Source of the DNA: Vicia villosa
Lineage: Eukaryota > Streptophyta > Magnoliopsida > Fabales > Fabaceae
Direction: 5' to 3'
Assembly (NCBI RefSeq): GCF_029867415.1
Contig: NW_026705400.1
Coordinates: forward strand, 1-64,000
Length of the DNA: 64,000 nucleotides
Each line of letters starts with the position of its first letter. The first letter of the stretch is position 1. The notes under the pieces are model-generated. The model did no database searches and was not told where the DNA came from. It worked only from the letters and a program-made list of their open reading frames with translations. A program made the translations under genes and the position numbers. Below, piece by piece: positions 42,236-54,533 of this stretch.

Positions 42236-43697
42236 GTAAAATTATACCTGACACCCCGGTTATACTCCTACTACCCCAAAGAAGAATTAACATGCCACCT
42301 TTTTTTTTATACATTTCACCCTCACATTTTGATATTCTAAAATTACCCTTGAACAAGTTAGTGGAGTGAAGAATGAAATTTCTGGTACATATCTGGTACA
42401 TATCGAAAATTTCAAATTTATGGTAGTCTAATTTATTTTTTAATTTTTTTGCAAAAAAATCAGAAATTCCGGTAAATTTTTCCAAATTTCTAGTATATTT
42501 ATGAAATTCCCGGTAAAAACTCATGGAAATTTTAAAAAATTCGGTATTTTTTTTGAAATTTCTAGTATACTTCCCAAATTTGTGATAGAAACGCATATTT
42601 TTTTTAAAATTAATGACTTTAGACAAAAATATAATGGTAAAAAAAATTCCCATTGGGGTGACATATAGATTCATCTGTCCAAAACGCATAATCTTTTCAA
42701 AATACATTTGATTTCGACAATTAATTCTCTTTTATTCTCATTTTCAAAACTTCATGTATTAATATTTGAGGAAAGTGACTTTTAGTGACAGATTTTGTCT
42801 AGAAATCATTTTCTTTATTTTATCTATACAAACATTAAAGTTAACATATTGAAATGGGAAAATGAAATTGTTGTTTTATCTATACTTCTAAAATTTTCCA
42901 GTTAAATATATTTCAAAAAATTTGATGAAGCATTAAGAAAAAGAGTTAATTATCTTAATTTAAATAGACACTAGTTAAAAACTCGTGTGGGCGCACTGAA
43001 GAATTAAATTGTTACAAAATATCGGTAATGTATGTATATTAGATAATTTAATAATGCGTAATTAAAAAAAAAAAGAGTGAGCTATAATATAATTAATTTT
43101 TACTTAAAAAAACATATACTCGTAACAAATATGTAGGATCGATAAATTGTTGTATCAATAGGTCTAACAAATATGTTTTGTCTTTCAATGATTATCCAAA
43201 AACTTACTCTACGGATAAAAACATGTGAATGTTTAGATTAAATCACTATCAATATATGCATGCATCATGTTATTGGTTTGCCTATTGATGCATTATTTTA
43301 GTGGGTACTACCATATTTTAGCCTAAAATTACATATATAAATAGATTTGTATCACTTACAACACAAACAACCAATTTTTTTATTTATAAAGATAATATGT
43401 ATTAAAAGAAGATTGATATACAAAATGGTAAGGAGACTAAAGCCAAAATCCCTTTAAAGTATTTAAATCATGAGACAATCCTAGCCTATTTTTTACATAA
43501 TTATCTCTAACTTCAATAGGCAAAGAATCAACAAGAGTGAAGATCGTAGCTGTTCGACCTAAGTTAGCAAAAAATCCACACAACTATTGTCTTCCCTGCA
43601 AATGTGAGATATAATAAAATTCATGTCTAATAAAAGTGTTAATTCCTCTTTGGGGTAGTAGGACTATAACTGGGGTGTCAGGTATAATTTTACCATA
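42236..43697. mobile_element. Segment bounded by about 55-bp inverted repeats, unclassified DNA transposon
   Basis: 42238-42291 and 43640-43693 are inverted copies (AAATTATACCTGACACCCC...; CTACTACCCCAAAGA) with only a few mismatches. The segment is about 1.46 kb. No certain target duplication; AACAA occurs close to both ends. The inside includes repetitive GAAATTTCTAGTATA / GAAATTCCCGGTA motifs (about 42380-42590) and no convincing gene; the 160-aa minus frame there is a product of the repeats. Confidence 0.5.
42971..42996 (-). mobile_element. Possible Helitron 3' end (minus strand)
   Basis: Read on the minus strand: GTGCGCCCACAC region, then GAGTTTTTAACTAG, a pattern common at plant Helitron 3' ends (short GC-rich hairpin, then CTAG). 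The hairpin is imperfect and the 5' end was not located. Confidence 0.3.
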
Positions 43698-44821
43698 ACA
43701 ATGCTAGAGTTGGATCAATTAATACATCGGCTCTGCGAGAATATAACAGATTCCTTAAACTCATATAACCTTTATAAATCAAATTAAAAAAAGCTCAATT
43801 TATTAGCTTGTAAATTGTAAAGCAAAAAAGAGTTGCAAAAACCTTCCTCAAACATGCACTAACCTTATGTTTTCACTTATAAAGATTATGACTTCATATA
43901 ATTTATACCACTTTTCATTATAGGATTGAAAGGATTTTAAAGATCCAAGTTGTAAAATAATTAACAAAGCTAAGCTAAGCTCCATGTAGAAAAATAAAAG
44001 TAAAAATAGAAACCAAACCAAAGCTATTGTTAACAACGATGTTGGAAATATGACGAAAATAAATATGTAAAATCCAAATTTTTAAAGAAAAAACGCTAAG
44101 CTCCATGTATGGACAAAAATTAAAAGCAACATACATAAAGCTAAGAGTGTTCAACAACCATTTCAAGTGCAGAATAGAGCTATTGAGTAGTCATTAAATT
44201 GGAATTCACACCAAATCCGTAAATTTCCAAGGATCGTGACTTGGAAAGAAAAAAATAGGAAGGAAGATGGACGTAAATAAATAATATGTTGAGACGAGAA
44301 AAACAAAATAGCTTCAGGGCATAGATTAAATTTCAGTAAGGGAGAGAAATCAGTTGGGAGAAAATCGGATCTTCAACCTTTTGAATGGGTTCGGAAGAAT
44401 GACAAGAGAATGGGATTTGTGTCTGAAATGGCAGAGAAATAACATCAATACAACAAATGAAAGACTTCAACTACAATATAAAGGGTTTATGGAAAAACCA
44501 TAGATTACCTTAGTGCAAGGATGTTAAAAGCGGACGAGGATGCTGGAAGGACTGGGTTTGGTTTCTTATGGAGAGAGAACGAAAAATATGAAATGGAAGA
44601 AGAGAAACTACAAATCTAACTAGGAGATGGTTAGATTTTAGTTTTTTATTTATTGATTTTCAAGTATTCGTTTAGTTTTTGTTCATTCATTTTTTAGTAG
44701 ATGATAAAACTTGCAGGAACAAATAACACTATGAACATCCTATTCTTTTTTTCCTTAAATGAATTTGAAATAAATAACATTGTTCAATTTTAAAGTGAAG
44801 CAGTTTAGTTGTTCTGTTTTC

Positions 44822-45004
44822 TTAATTCAGTTTTGATGTGATGCAATTTAGTTGTTCTGTTATTTGAAATGGGAAACAGCTAATGGCGAAGCAAAATCTG
44901 TTACTTGAAAAGCAAGTAACACATAAAGGGGAATGAGAAAAACCAGAAAAAAGAGAGGGAGAGAGGTTTGCTAAAAAAAATTCACTTAAGTTTAAGAGTT
45001 GCAT
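44822..45004 (-). other. Small ORF kept in five sub-repeat copies
   Basis: A 60-68 aa minus-strand ORF (MQLLNLSE...LSPSLFSGFS...) present at 44822-45004, 46432-46638, 48598-48780, 50275-50457 and 52352-52534. In the last copy a one-base deletion and a nearby one-base insertion cancel. No known domain. May be chance in a recently amplified repeat. Confidence 0.25.
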
Positions 45005-46026
45005 TACATGAAAGGCATAGGGATGTTGTGATTCAAATAACTTACTTGAGTCACAAGCTAACCAACTTAACTAACTACCTAACCATCTTCAATAATATAT
45101 GGTATTGAACAAGTATTGTACAGAGGTTGGTGAATCAAATAACTGATTTGGTAACTCGGCACTTAAACACTTTGAAAGTATATATTAAATAAGATAATGC
45201 AGCTTAACCTACCAAAAGTGTAAATTAATCCAAAATAAAATCACGCTAGTTTGCTGATATATAAAAACATAAGGAAATAAGAAAAATGTATCAGTGTAGT
45301 TCATCTAATAAGATAATACAAAATTCATCATGTTATTTGTCTTCAAAACCAAATACCACTCACTCATTAAATCTCTTTCAATAATCAAAGGAAAAAATAA
45401 CCTTCTCTCAAAAAATGCTTTCAAAGAGTTTCTTAACCATCAAGACTATATATAGTTACATTAATGAAATTAAATTGAAAACAGAAATAGCAAGAGCATA
45501 TATTAAACTGAAAGTTTGAAATAGGATGGGTAGCTTAACTCTCAAGTAATGACAATAAAAAGGCTCTTTCACAGTAAACTTACTATGGACTTTCTTCCAC
45601 CAGTTCATACTCTCAATTCCATCATATTTTCATTCTAAATTTGTGCAAATAGCAAGATTAACACGCATTCAAAACCTGAAAACTTATTATCATCATAATC
45701 TAAAACTTATATATATCTTGTCATCAAATTACATGATAGTAGGATACAAATTATTCTCTTTTTTCAACATAAACATCAAAATATAACAAAGAGAATATCA
45801 TTCATTATGTTTCATCATCATTAGTTGGAAGTTCGTTCAAATCAAAGTTTCGAACAAATCTTGACTCCACTGTTTCAATATCATTAGTTGGGAGCTCGTT
45901 CAAATTATAGTCGCAAACAACTCTTATCCCCAATTCATGATGTGATTCTATCACTATTTTCACCTTCACTCACTATTGTTTCCTGGACCACTTTTTCATC
46001 ACTACCACCACTTGTTGGCAGCACAA

Positions 46027-46266
46027 ATGGTTTTTCCATCTTCTCTTGATAAACTAATATGTAAAATGTTTGGAGTCACTTATGACTGCTTCCCAGGGAG
46101 AAATGATCCTACCAGTTCCAGCGTGAACCAGTTCCAATGGAGGCCACTCTATCTTTACCAGGATCACATTATAATAGGTAATAGGCAAGACAGTACTGGA
46201 GTAATGATATACGATTTGAAGAACAAAAGTGGTAGATTTACAGACCTAATTCTGTGGTACTCATAA
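46027..46266 (+). CDS. Hypothetical 79-aa ORF in array unit 1
   Basis: Open from ATG 46027 (upstream frame also open to 45976 without ATG). It encodes MVFPSSLDK...WRPLYLYQDH...GVMIYDLKNKSGR...LWYS. It looks like the end of a globular domain, perhaps a captured exon; I do not recognise the family with confidence. The copy at 49803-50042 keeps the frame with several amino-acid changes. Confidence 0.3.
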   Translation: MVFPSSLDKLICKMFGVTYDCFPGRNDPTSSSVNQFQWRPLYLYQDHIIIGNRQDSTGVMIYDLKNKSGRFTDLILWYS

Positions 46267-47444
46267 GGTGCTATTTTGAAACTTTGGTTTGAAACCACTT
46301 GATATAGATTTTGTGGTGGCTGGACGGAAATGAAATAAAGAGTGTACATTTAGTTTTTGTTCATTCTTTTTTTAGTAGTTGATAAAACTTGCAAGACAAA
46401 TAACACTATGTAGATTCTATTCTTTTTTTCCTTACATGAATTTGAAATAAATAACAATGTTCAATTTTAAAGTGAAGCAGTTTAGTTGTTCTGTTATTTG
46501 ATATGGGATACAGCTAATGGCGTAGCAGAAGCTGTTACTTGAAAAGCAAGTAACACATAAAGGGGAATGAGAAAAACCAGAAAAAAGAGAGGGAGAGAGG
46601 TTTGCTAAATTTTTTTCACTTAAGTTTAAGAATTGCATTACATGAAAGGCATAGGGATGTTGTGATTCAAATAACTTACTTGAGTCACAAGCTAACCAAC
46701 TTAACTAACTACCTAACCATCTCATAGTTAGATAAAAGCTTGCAGGAACAAATCAAAGTAGTTATTTTCCAAAAACATGAAAAGGTAATAACCAGCCAAG
46801 ACAATTTAACAAACATAATACTTTTGCTAAAGTTAAACTGAAATAGAAAAATAACTAGTAAATAGAAGACACAATTGTAAATAATATAGTTCAAAATTAA
46901 ACTAATATTAAACATCCAAATTAAAATCCCGGGATTAATTTTGAAACACTGTTGAAAAAAATATGTCATGAACCACACAAAAAGTGCCAATAAGAAAAAC
47001 ACATTAAGAAACTATCCAACTTAAAAAAATTTTTAGCATCTCATAGATGTTTCCTAAGAAATCATTACTGTAACTACAATAAGTATTCTTCCAAAATGCC
47101 TAATTCATGTCGGTACCAATTAATAGTGACATTTGGATCACCTTATGCTTCCGTTTGGATCACCAAAAGACTTTATATTCCATTAAATTTATGGTTTATC
47201 ATACTCGAGAAAGATAAGTATCAACTGGTTTGAAAATCAAACAAAAAACTCCGAAAGACACTCAAATGATTTTAAAAATTGATTAGTTTTTAAAGATAGA
47301 ACTGAAATATAATTATAAACAAAAATAGCACTGGAATGCAAGTGTCAATTTATTATCAAAAAGAGATCATTTCTTCTCTTGCACTCTTGAGTTGGATCAA
47401 TTAATACATCGGCTCTGCGAGAATATAACAGATTCCTTAAACTC

Positions 47445-47447
<3 letters not shown>

Positions 47448-47530
<83 letters not shown>
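47448..47530. repeat. (TA)n microsatellite inside array unit 2
   Basis: About 40 TA repeats at a site that has only a few TA in unit 3 and none in unit 1, so it expanded after the duplication. Confidence 0.95.
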
Positions 47531-49802
47531 GCAATAGGAGGAATAACCTTTATAAATAAAATTAAAAAAAGCTCAATTTATTAGCTTGTAATTTGTAAAG
47601 CAAAAAAGAGTTGCAGAAACCTTCCTCAAACATTCACTAACCTTATGTTGTCACTCATAAAGATTATGACTTCATATAATTTATACCACTTTTGATTATA
47701 GGATTGAAAGGATTTTAAAGATCCAAGTTGTAAAATAATTAACAAAGCTAAGCTAAGCTCCATGTAGAAAAATGAAAGTAAAAACAGAAACCAAACCAAA
47801 GCTATGTTAACAACGATGTTGGAAATATGACGAAAATAAATATGTAAAATCCAAATTATTAAAGAAAAACGCTAAGCTCCATGTATGGACAAAAATTAAA
47901 AGCAACATACATAAAGCTAAGAGTGTTCAACAACCATTTCAAGTGCAGAATAGAGCTATTGAGTAGTCATTAAATTGGAATTCACACCAAATCCGTAAAT
48001 CTCCAAGGATCGTGACTTGGAAAGAAAAAAATAGGAAGGAAGATGGACGTAAATAAATAATATGTTGAGACGAGAAAAACAAAATAGCTTCAGGGCATAG
48101 ATTAAATTTCAGTAAGAGAGAGAAATCAGTTGGGAGAAAATCGGATCTTCAACCTTTTGAATGGGTTCGGAAGAATGACAAGAGAATGGGATTTGTGTTC
48201 GAAATGGCAGAGAAACAACATTAATACAACAAATGAAAGACTTCAACTACAACATAAAGGGTTTATGGAAAACCCATAGATTACCTTAGTGCAAGGATGT
48301 TGAAAGCGGACGAGGATGCTGGAAGGACTGGGTTTGGTTTCTTATGGAGAGAGAAAGGAAAATATGAAATGGAAGAAGAGAAACTACAAATCTAACTAGG
48401 AGATGGTTAGATTTTAGTTTTTTATTTATTGATTTTCAAGTATTCGTTTAGTTTTTGTTCATTCATTTTTTAGTAGATGATAAAACTTGCAGGAACAAAT
48501 AACACTATGAACATTCTATTCTTTTTTTCCTTAAATGAATTTGAAATAAATAACAATGTTCAATTTTAAAGTGAAGCAGTTTAGTTGTTCTGTTTTCTTA
48601 ATTCAGTTTTGATGTGATGCAATTTAGTTGTTCTATTATTTGAAATGGGAAACAGCTAATGGCGAAGCAAAATCTGTTACTTGAAAAGCAAGTAACACAT
48701 AAAGGGGAATGAGAAAAACCAGAAAAAAGAGAGGGAGAGAGGTTTGCTAAAAAAATTTCACTTAAGTTTAGGAGTTGCATTACATGAAAGGCATAGGGAT
48801 GTTGTGATTCAAATAACTTACTTGAGTCACAAGCTAACCAACTTAACTAACTACCTAACCATCTTCAATAATATATGGTATTGAACAAGTATTGTACAGA
48901 GGTTGGTGAATCAAATAACTGATTTGGTAACTCGGCACTTAAACACTTTGAAAGTATATATTAAATAAGATAATGCAGCTTAACCTACAAAAAGTGTAAA
49001 TTAATCCAAAATAAAATCACGCTAGTTTACTGATATATAAAAACAAAAGGAAATAAGAAAAATGTATCAGTGTAGTTCATCTAATAAGATAATACAAAAT
49101 TCATCATGTTATTTGTCTTCAAAACCAAATACCACTCACTCATTAAATCTCTTTCAATAATCAAAGGAAAAAATAACCTTCTCTCAAAAAATGCTTTCAA
49201 AGAGTTTCTTAACCATCAAGACTATATATAGTTACATTAATGAAATTAAATTGAAAACAGAAATAGCAAGAGCATATATTAAACTGAAAGTTTGAAATAG
49301 GATGGGTAGCTTAACTATCAAGTAATGACAATAAAAAGGCTCTTTCACAGTAAACTTACTATGGACTTTCTTCCACCAGTTCATACTCTCAATTCCATCA
49401 TATTTTCATTCTAAATTTGTGCAAATAGCAAGATTAACACGCATTCAAAACCTGAAAACTTATTATCATCATAATCTAAAACTTATATATATCTTGTCAT
49501 CAAATTACATGATAGTAGGATACAAATTATTCTCTTTTTTCAACATAAACATCAAAATATAACAAAGAGAATATCATTCATTATGTTTCAACATCATTAG
49601 TTGGAAGTTCGTTCAAATCAAAGTTTCGAACAAATCTTGACTTCACTGTTTCAATATCATTAGTCGGGAGCTCGTTCAAATTAAAGTCGCAAAAAACTCT
49701 TAGCCCCAATTCATGATGTGATTCTATCACTATTTTCACCTTCACTCACTATTGTTTCCTGGACCACTGTTTCATCACTACGATTACTTGTTGGAAGCAC
49801 AA

Positions 49803-50042
49803 ATGGTTTTTCCATCTTCTCTTGATAAACTAATATGCAAATTGTTTGGAGTCACTTATGACTGCTTCCCGGGGAGAAATGATCCTACCAGTTCCAGCTT
49901 GAACCAGTTCCAATGGAGACCACTCTATCTTTACCAGGATCACATTATAATAGGTAATAGGCAAGAAAGTACTGGAGTAATGATATACAATTTGAAGAAC
50001 AAAAGTGGTAGATTTACAGACCTAATTTTGTGGTACTCATAA
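49803..50042 (+). CDS. Hypothetical 79-aa ORF in array unit 2
   Basis: Copy of the ORF at 46027 with the frame kept and changes such as Asp to Glu, Asp to Asn and Val to Leu. The third unit is truncated before this position. No family recognised. Confidence 0.3.
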   Translation: MVFPSSLDKLICKLFGVTYDCFPGRNDPTSSSLNQFQWRPLYLYQDHIIIGNRQESTGVMIYNLKNKSGRFTDLILWYS

Positions 50043-51202
50043 GGTGCTATTTTGAAACTTTGGTTTGAAACCACTTGATGTAGATTTTGTGGTGGCTGGA
50101 GTGAAATGAAATAAAGAGTGTACATTTAGTTTTTGTTCATTATTTTTTTAGTAGTTGATAAAACTTGCAAGACAAATAACACTATGTAGATTCTATTCTT
50201 TTTTTCCTTACATGAATTTGAAATAAATAACAATGTTCAATTTTAAAGTGAAGCAGTTTAGTTGTTCTGTTTTCTTAACTCAGTTTTGAAGTGATGCAAT
50301 TTAGTTGTTCTGTTATTTGAAATGGGATACAGCTAATGGTGTAGCAAAAGCTGTTACTTGAAAAGCAAGTAACACATAAAGAGGAATGAGAAAAACCAGA
50401 AAAAAGAGAGGGAGAGAGGTTTGCTAAAATTGTTTCACTTAAGTTTAAGAATTGCATTACATGAAAGGCATAGGGATGTTGTGATTCAAATAACTTACTT
50501 GAGTCACAAGCTAACCAACTTAACTAACTACCAAACATCTCATAGTTAGATAAAAGCTTGCAGGAACAAATCAAAGTAGTTATTTGCCAAAAACATGAAA
50601 AGGTAATAACCAGCCAAGACAATTTAATAGACATAATACTTTTGCTAAAGTTAAACTGAAATAGCAAAATAACAAGTAAATAAAAGACACAATTGTAAAT
50701 AATATAGTTCAAAATTAAACTAATATTAAACATCCAAATTAAAATCACGGCAATAATTTTGCAACACAGTTGAAGAAAATATGTCATGAACCACACAAAA
50801 AGTGCCTATAAGAAAAACACATTAAGAAACTATCCAACTTATAAATTTTAGCATTTCCTAGATGTTTCCTAAGAAATCATTACTATAAATACAATAAGTA
50901 TTCTTCCAAAATGCCTCATTCATGTCGGTGCCAATTAATAGATACATTTGGATCACCTTATGCTTCCATTTGGATCACCAAAAGGCTTTATATTCCATTA
51001 AAATTATGGTTTATCATACTCGAGAAAGATAAGTATTAACTGGTTTAAAAATCAAATAAAAAACTCCAAAAGACACTCAAATGAATTTAAAAATTGATAA
51101 GTTTTTAAAGATAGAACTGAAATATAATTATAAACAAAAATAGCACTGGAATGCAAGTGTCAATTATTATCAAAAAGAGATAATTTCCTTTGTTGCACTC
51201 TT

Positions 51203-53455
51203 GAGTTGGATCAATTAATACATCGGCTTTACGAGAATATAACAGATTCCTTAAACTCATTTATATGTATATATATGCAATAGCAGGATTAACCTTTATA
51301 AACAAAATTAAAAAAAGCTCAATTTATTAGCTTGTAAATTGTAAAGCAAAAAAGAGTTGCAGAAACCTTCCTCAAACACGCACTAACCTTCTGTTGTCAC
51401 TAATAACGATGATGACTTCATATAATTTATACCACTTTTCATTATAGGATTGATAGGATTTTAAAGATCCAAGTTGTAAAATAATTAACAAAGTTAAGCT
51501 AAGCTAAGCTCCATGTAGAAAAATGAAAGTAAAAATAGAAACCAAACCAAAGCTACTGTTAACAACGATGTTGGAAAAAAGACGAAAATAAATATGAAAA
51601 ATCCATATTATTAAGGAAAAAACGCTAAGCTCCATGTATGTACAAAAATTAAAAGCAACATACATAAAGCTAAGAGTGTTCAACAACCATTTCAAGTGCA
51701 TAATAGAGCTATTGAGTAGTCATTAAATTAGAATTCACACCAAATCCGTAAATCTCCAAGGATCGTGATTTAGAAAGAAAAAAATAGGAAGGAAGATGAA
51801 CGTCAATAAACAATACATTGAGACGAGAAGAACAAAATAGCTTCAGGGCAGAGATTAAATTTCAGTAAGGGAGAGAAATCAGTTGGGAAAATATCGGATC
51901 TTCAACCTCTTGAATAGGTTCGGAAGAATGAAAAGAGAATGGGATTTGTGTTTGAAATGGCAGAGAAACAACATCAATACAACAAAATGAAAGACTACAA
52001 CTACAACATAAAGGGTTTATGGAAAAACCATAGATTATCTTAGTGCAAGGATGTTGAAAGCGGACGAGGAAGCTGGAAGGACTGGGTTTGGTTTCTTATG
52101 GAGAGAGAACGGAAAATATGAAATGGAAGAAGAGAAACTACAAATCTAACTAGGAGATGGTTAGATTTTAGTTTTTGATTTATTTATTTTCAAGTATTCG
52201 TTTAGTTTTTGTTCATTCATTTTTTAGTAGATGATAAAACTTGCAGGAACAAATAACACTATGTACATTCTATTCTTTTTTTCCTTAAATGAATTTAAAA
52301 TAAATAACAATGTTCAATTTTAAAGTGAAGCAGTTTAGTTATTCTGTTTTCTTAATTCAGTTTTAAAGTGATGCAATTTAGTTGTTCTGTTATTTGAAAT
52401 GGGAATAAGCTAATGGCGAAGCAAAATCTGTTACATGAAAAGCAAGTAAACATAAAGGAGAATGAGAAAAACCAGAAAAAAAGAGAGGGAGAGAGGTTTG
52501 CTAAGATTTTTTCACTTAAGTTTAAGAATTGCATTACATGAAAGGCATAGTGATGTTGTGATTCAAATAACTTACTTGAGTCACAAGCTAACCAATCTAA
52601 CTAACTACCTAACCATCTTCAATAATATATGGTATTGAACAAGTATTGTATCGAGGTTGGTGAATCAAATAACTGATTTGGTAATTCGGCACTTAAACAC
52701 TTTGAAAGTATATATTAAATAAGATAATGCAGCTTAACCTACCAAAAGTGTAAATTAATCCAAAATAAAATCACGCTAATTTGCTGATATATAAAAACAA
52801 AAGGAAATAAGAAAAATGTATCAGTATAGTTCATCTAATAAGATAATACAAAATTCATCATGTTATTAGTCTTCAAAACCACATACCACCCACTCATTAA
52901 ATCTCTTTCAATAATCAAAGGAAAAAATAACCTTCTCTCAAACAATGCTTTCATAGAGTTTCTTAACCATCAAAACTATATAGTTACATTAATGAAGTTA
53001 AATTGAAAACTGAAATAGCAAGAGCATATATTAAACTGAAAGTTTGAAATAGGATGGGTAGCTTAACTCTCAAGTAATGACAATAAAAAGGCTCTTTCAA
53101 AGTAAACTCACCATTGGACATTCTTCCACCAGTTCTTACTCTCAATTCCATCATATTTTCATTCTAAATTTGTGCAAATAGAAAGATTAACATGCATTCA
53201 AAACCTAAAATTTATTATCATCAGAATCCAAAACTTATATGTATCTTGTCATTAAATTACATGACAGTAGGATATAAATTATTCTCTTTTTTCAACATAA
53301 TGAAAGACTACAACTACAACATAAAGGTTTTATGGAAAAACCATATATTACCTTAGTGCATGGATGTTGAAAGCGGACAAAGAAGCTGGAAGGACTGAGT
53401 TTGGTTTCTTATGGAGAGAGAATGGAAAATATGAAATGGAAGAAGATAAATGTAT
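51203..53455. repeat. Tandem array unit 3, truncated and rearranged
   Basis: Colinear with units 1 and 2 up to about 53302 (equivalent to 45770 of unit 1). The sequence then jumps back to the part equivalent to 44455-44610 (ATGAAAGACT...AAGCTGGAAGG), a deletion or recombination joint at a short CAACAT-like identity. Similarity ends near 53455. Confidence 0.8.
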
Positions 53456-53706
53456 TGAAAATGAAAGAGATAGATATGTTTTGAATAGTTTTTTAGATTT
53501 TAAAGAATGAAGGGAAATACCCACGGGATATTAAGAAACAACCAATAGGGTTATGAAAAAGAAGTGCCATTGGAGGAATGAGTAAATGTGATTGGTGAGA
53601 ATAAAAATTTGATTTAGGAAATTACAATAAAGGGTTTTGTTAAGGGCAATTTTATTTTTCATTAAGGGTGTTTTAGAGAATTTGGTGGCATGTCTTATTA
53701 TTAGTT

Positions 53707-54442
53707 GAGTAATGTTATTCTTACACCCATATTATACGCCAATACTTACACCAAACACTGTTCACCGTATTTATACGGTGAACAGTGTTTTTTAAAATAA
53801 AATAATAATATTTATAAAAAATCTTTTTTATTTTTAAAATTACAGACGACACTGTTCATATACGGACGTGCATTAACCAACTTCATTATTGCATTAACCA
53901 AGTTTTTACACTGCATTAATCAAGTTTGATGACTGCTAAAAATTTTTTTAATACCTGGATGTTGCATTAACCAACTTCACTATTGCATTAACCAAGTTTA
54001 GTGACTGCTAAATAATATTTTTAATACCTGGATGTTGCATTAACCAACTTCATTACTGCATTAACCAAGTTTTTACACTGCATTAACCAAATTTGAGTAA
54101 TGTTATTCTTACACCCATAAACAATACTTTACAGTAGTCATCAAATTTGGTTAATCCAATGTAAAAACTTGGTTAATACAGTAATGAAGTTGGTTAATGC
54201 AACATCCAGGTATTAAAAATAATTTTTAGCAGTCATCAAACTTGGTTAATGCAGTGTAAAAACTTGGTTAATACAGTAATGAAGTTGGTTAATGCACGTC
54301 CGTACATGAACAGTGTCGTCCTTAATTTTAAAAATAAAAATTATTATTTTATTTTAAAAAACATTGTTCACTGTATAAATACGGTGAATAGTGTTTGGTG
54401 TAAGTATTGGTGTATAATATGAGCGTAAGAATAACATTACTC
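53707..54442. mobile_element. Foldback Mutator-type MITE, 736 bp
   Basis: Long inverted arms starting GAGTAATGTTATTCTTAC on both ends, flanked by a perfect 9-bp target duplication TTATTAGTT (53698-53706 and 54443-54451), the Mutator hallmark. Arms contain repeated GCATTAACCAACTTCATTA / GCATTAACCAAGTTT motifs. A third copy of the terminus lies at about 54093 in the centre. No coding capacity. Confidence 0.85.
53754..53789. repeat. Perfect 16-bp hairpin in the MITE arm
   Basis: AACACTGTTCACCGTA (53754-53769), loop TTTA, then its exact reverse complement (53774-53789). The right arm has the same structure with mismatches (about 54358-54395). Confidence 0.9.
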
Positions 54443-54466
54443 TTATTAGTTAGATAGTTGAAGATG

Positions 54467-54468
<2 letters not shown>

Positions 54469-54530
<62 letters not shown>
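54469..54530. repeat. (TA)n microsatellite
   Basis: About 31 TA repeats shortly after the MITE. Confidence 0.97.

Positions 54531-54533
<3 letters not shown>

Larger units (their letters stand above)
43707..47388. repeat. Tandem array unit 1 (3,682 bp)
   Basis: Starts at GAGTTGGATCAATTAATACATCGG and is followed by a second unit with the same start at 47389. It holds two direct copies of a roughly 400-bp sub-repeat (about 44671-45087 and 46349-46723) flanking about 1.26 kb. The left side is cut by the inverted-repeat element ending at 43697. A minus-strand transcript-like segment (pyrimidine-rich, with a possible donor AAG/GTAATC near 44510) recurs in each unit. No gene can be named. Confidence 0.85.
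47389..51202. repeat. Tandem array unit 2 (3,814 bp)
   Basis: Same content as unit 1, visibly about 95% alike by eye, with an added (TA)n tract at 47448-47530. Sub-repeat copies at about 48450-48860 and 50125-50530. Confidence 0.85.

Noticed and set aside
42225..42707. 160-aa minus-strand ORF
   Set aside because: Low-complexity frame made by repeated GAAATTTCTAGTATA motifs inside the inverted-repeat segment; no domain, no copy elsewhere in the window.
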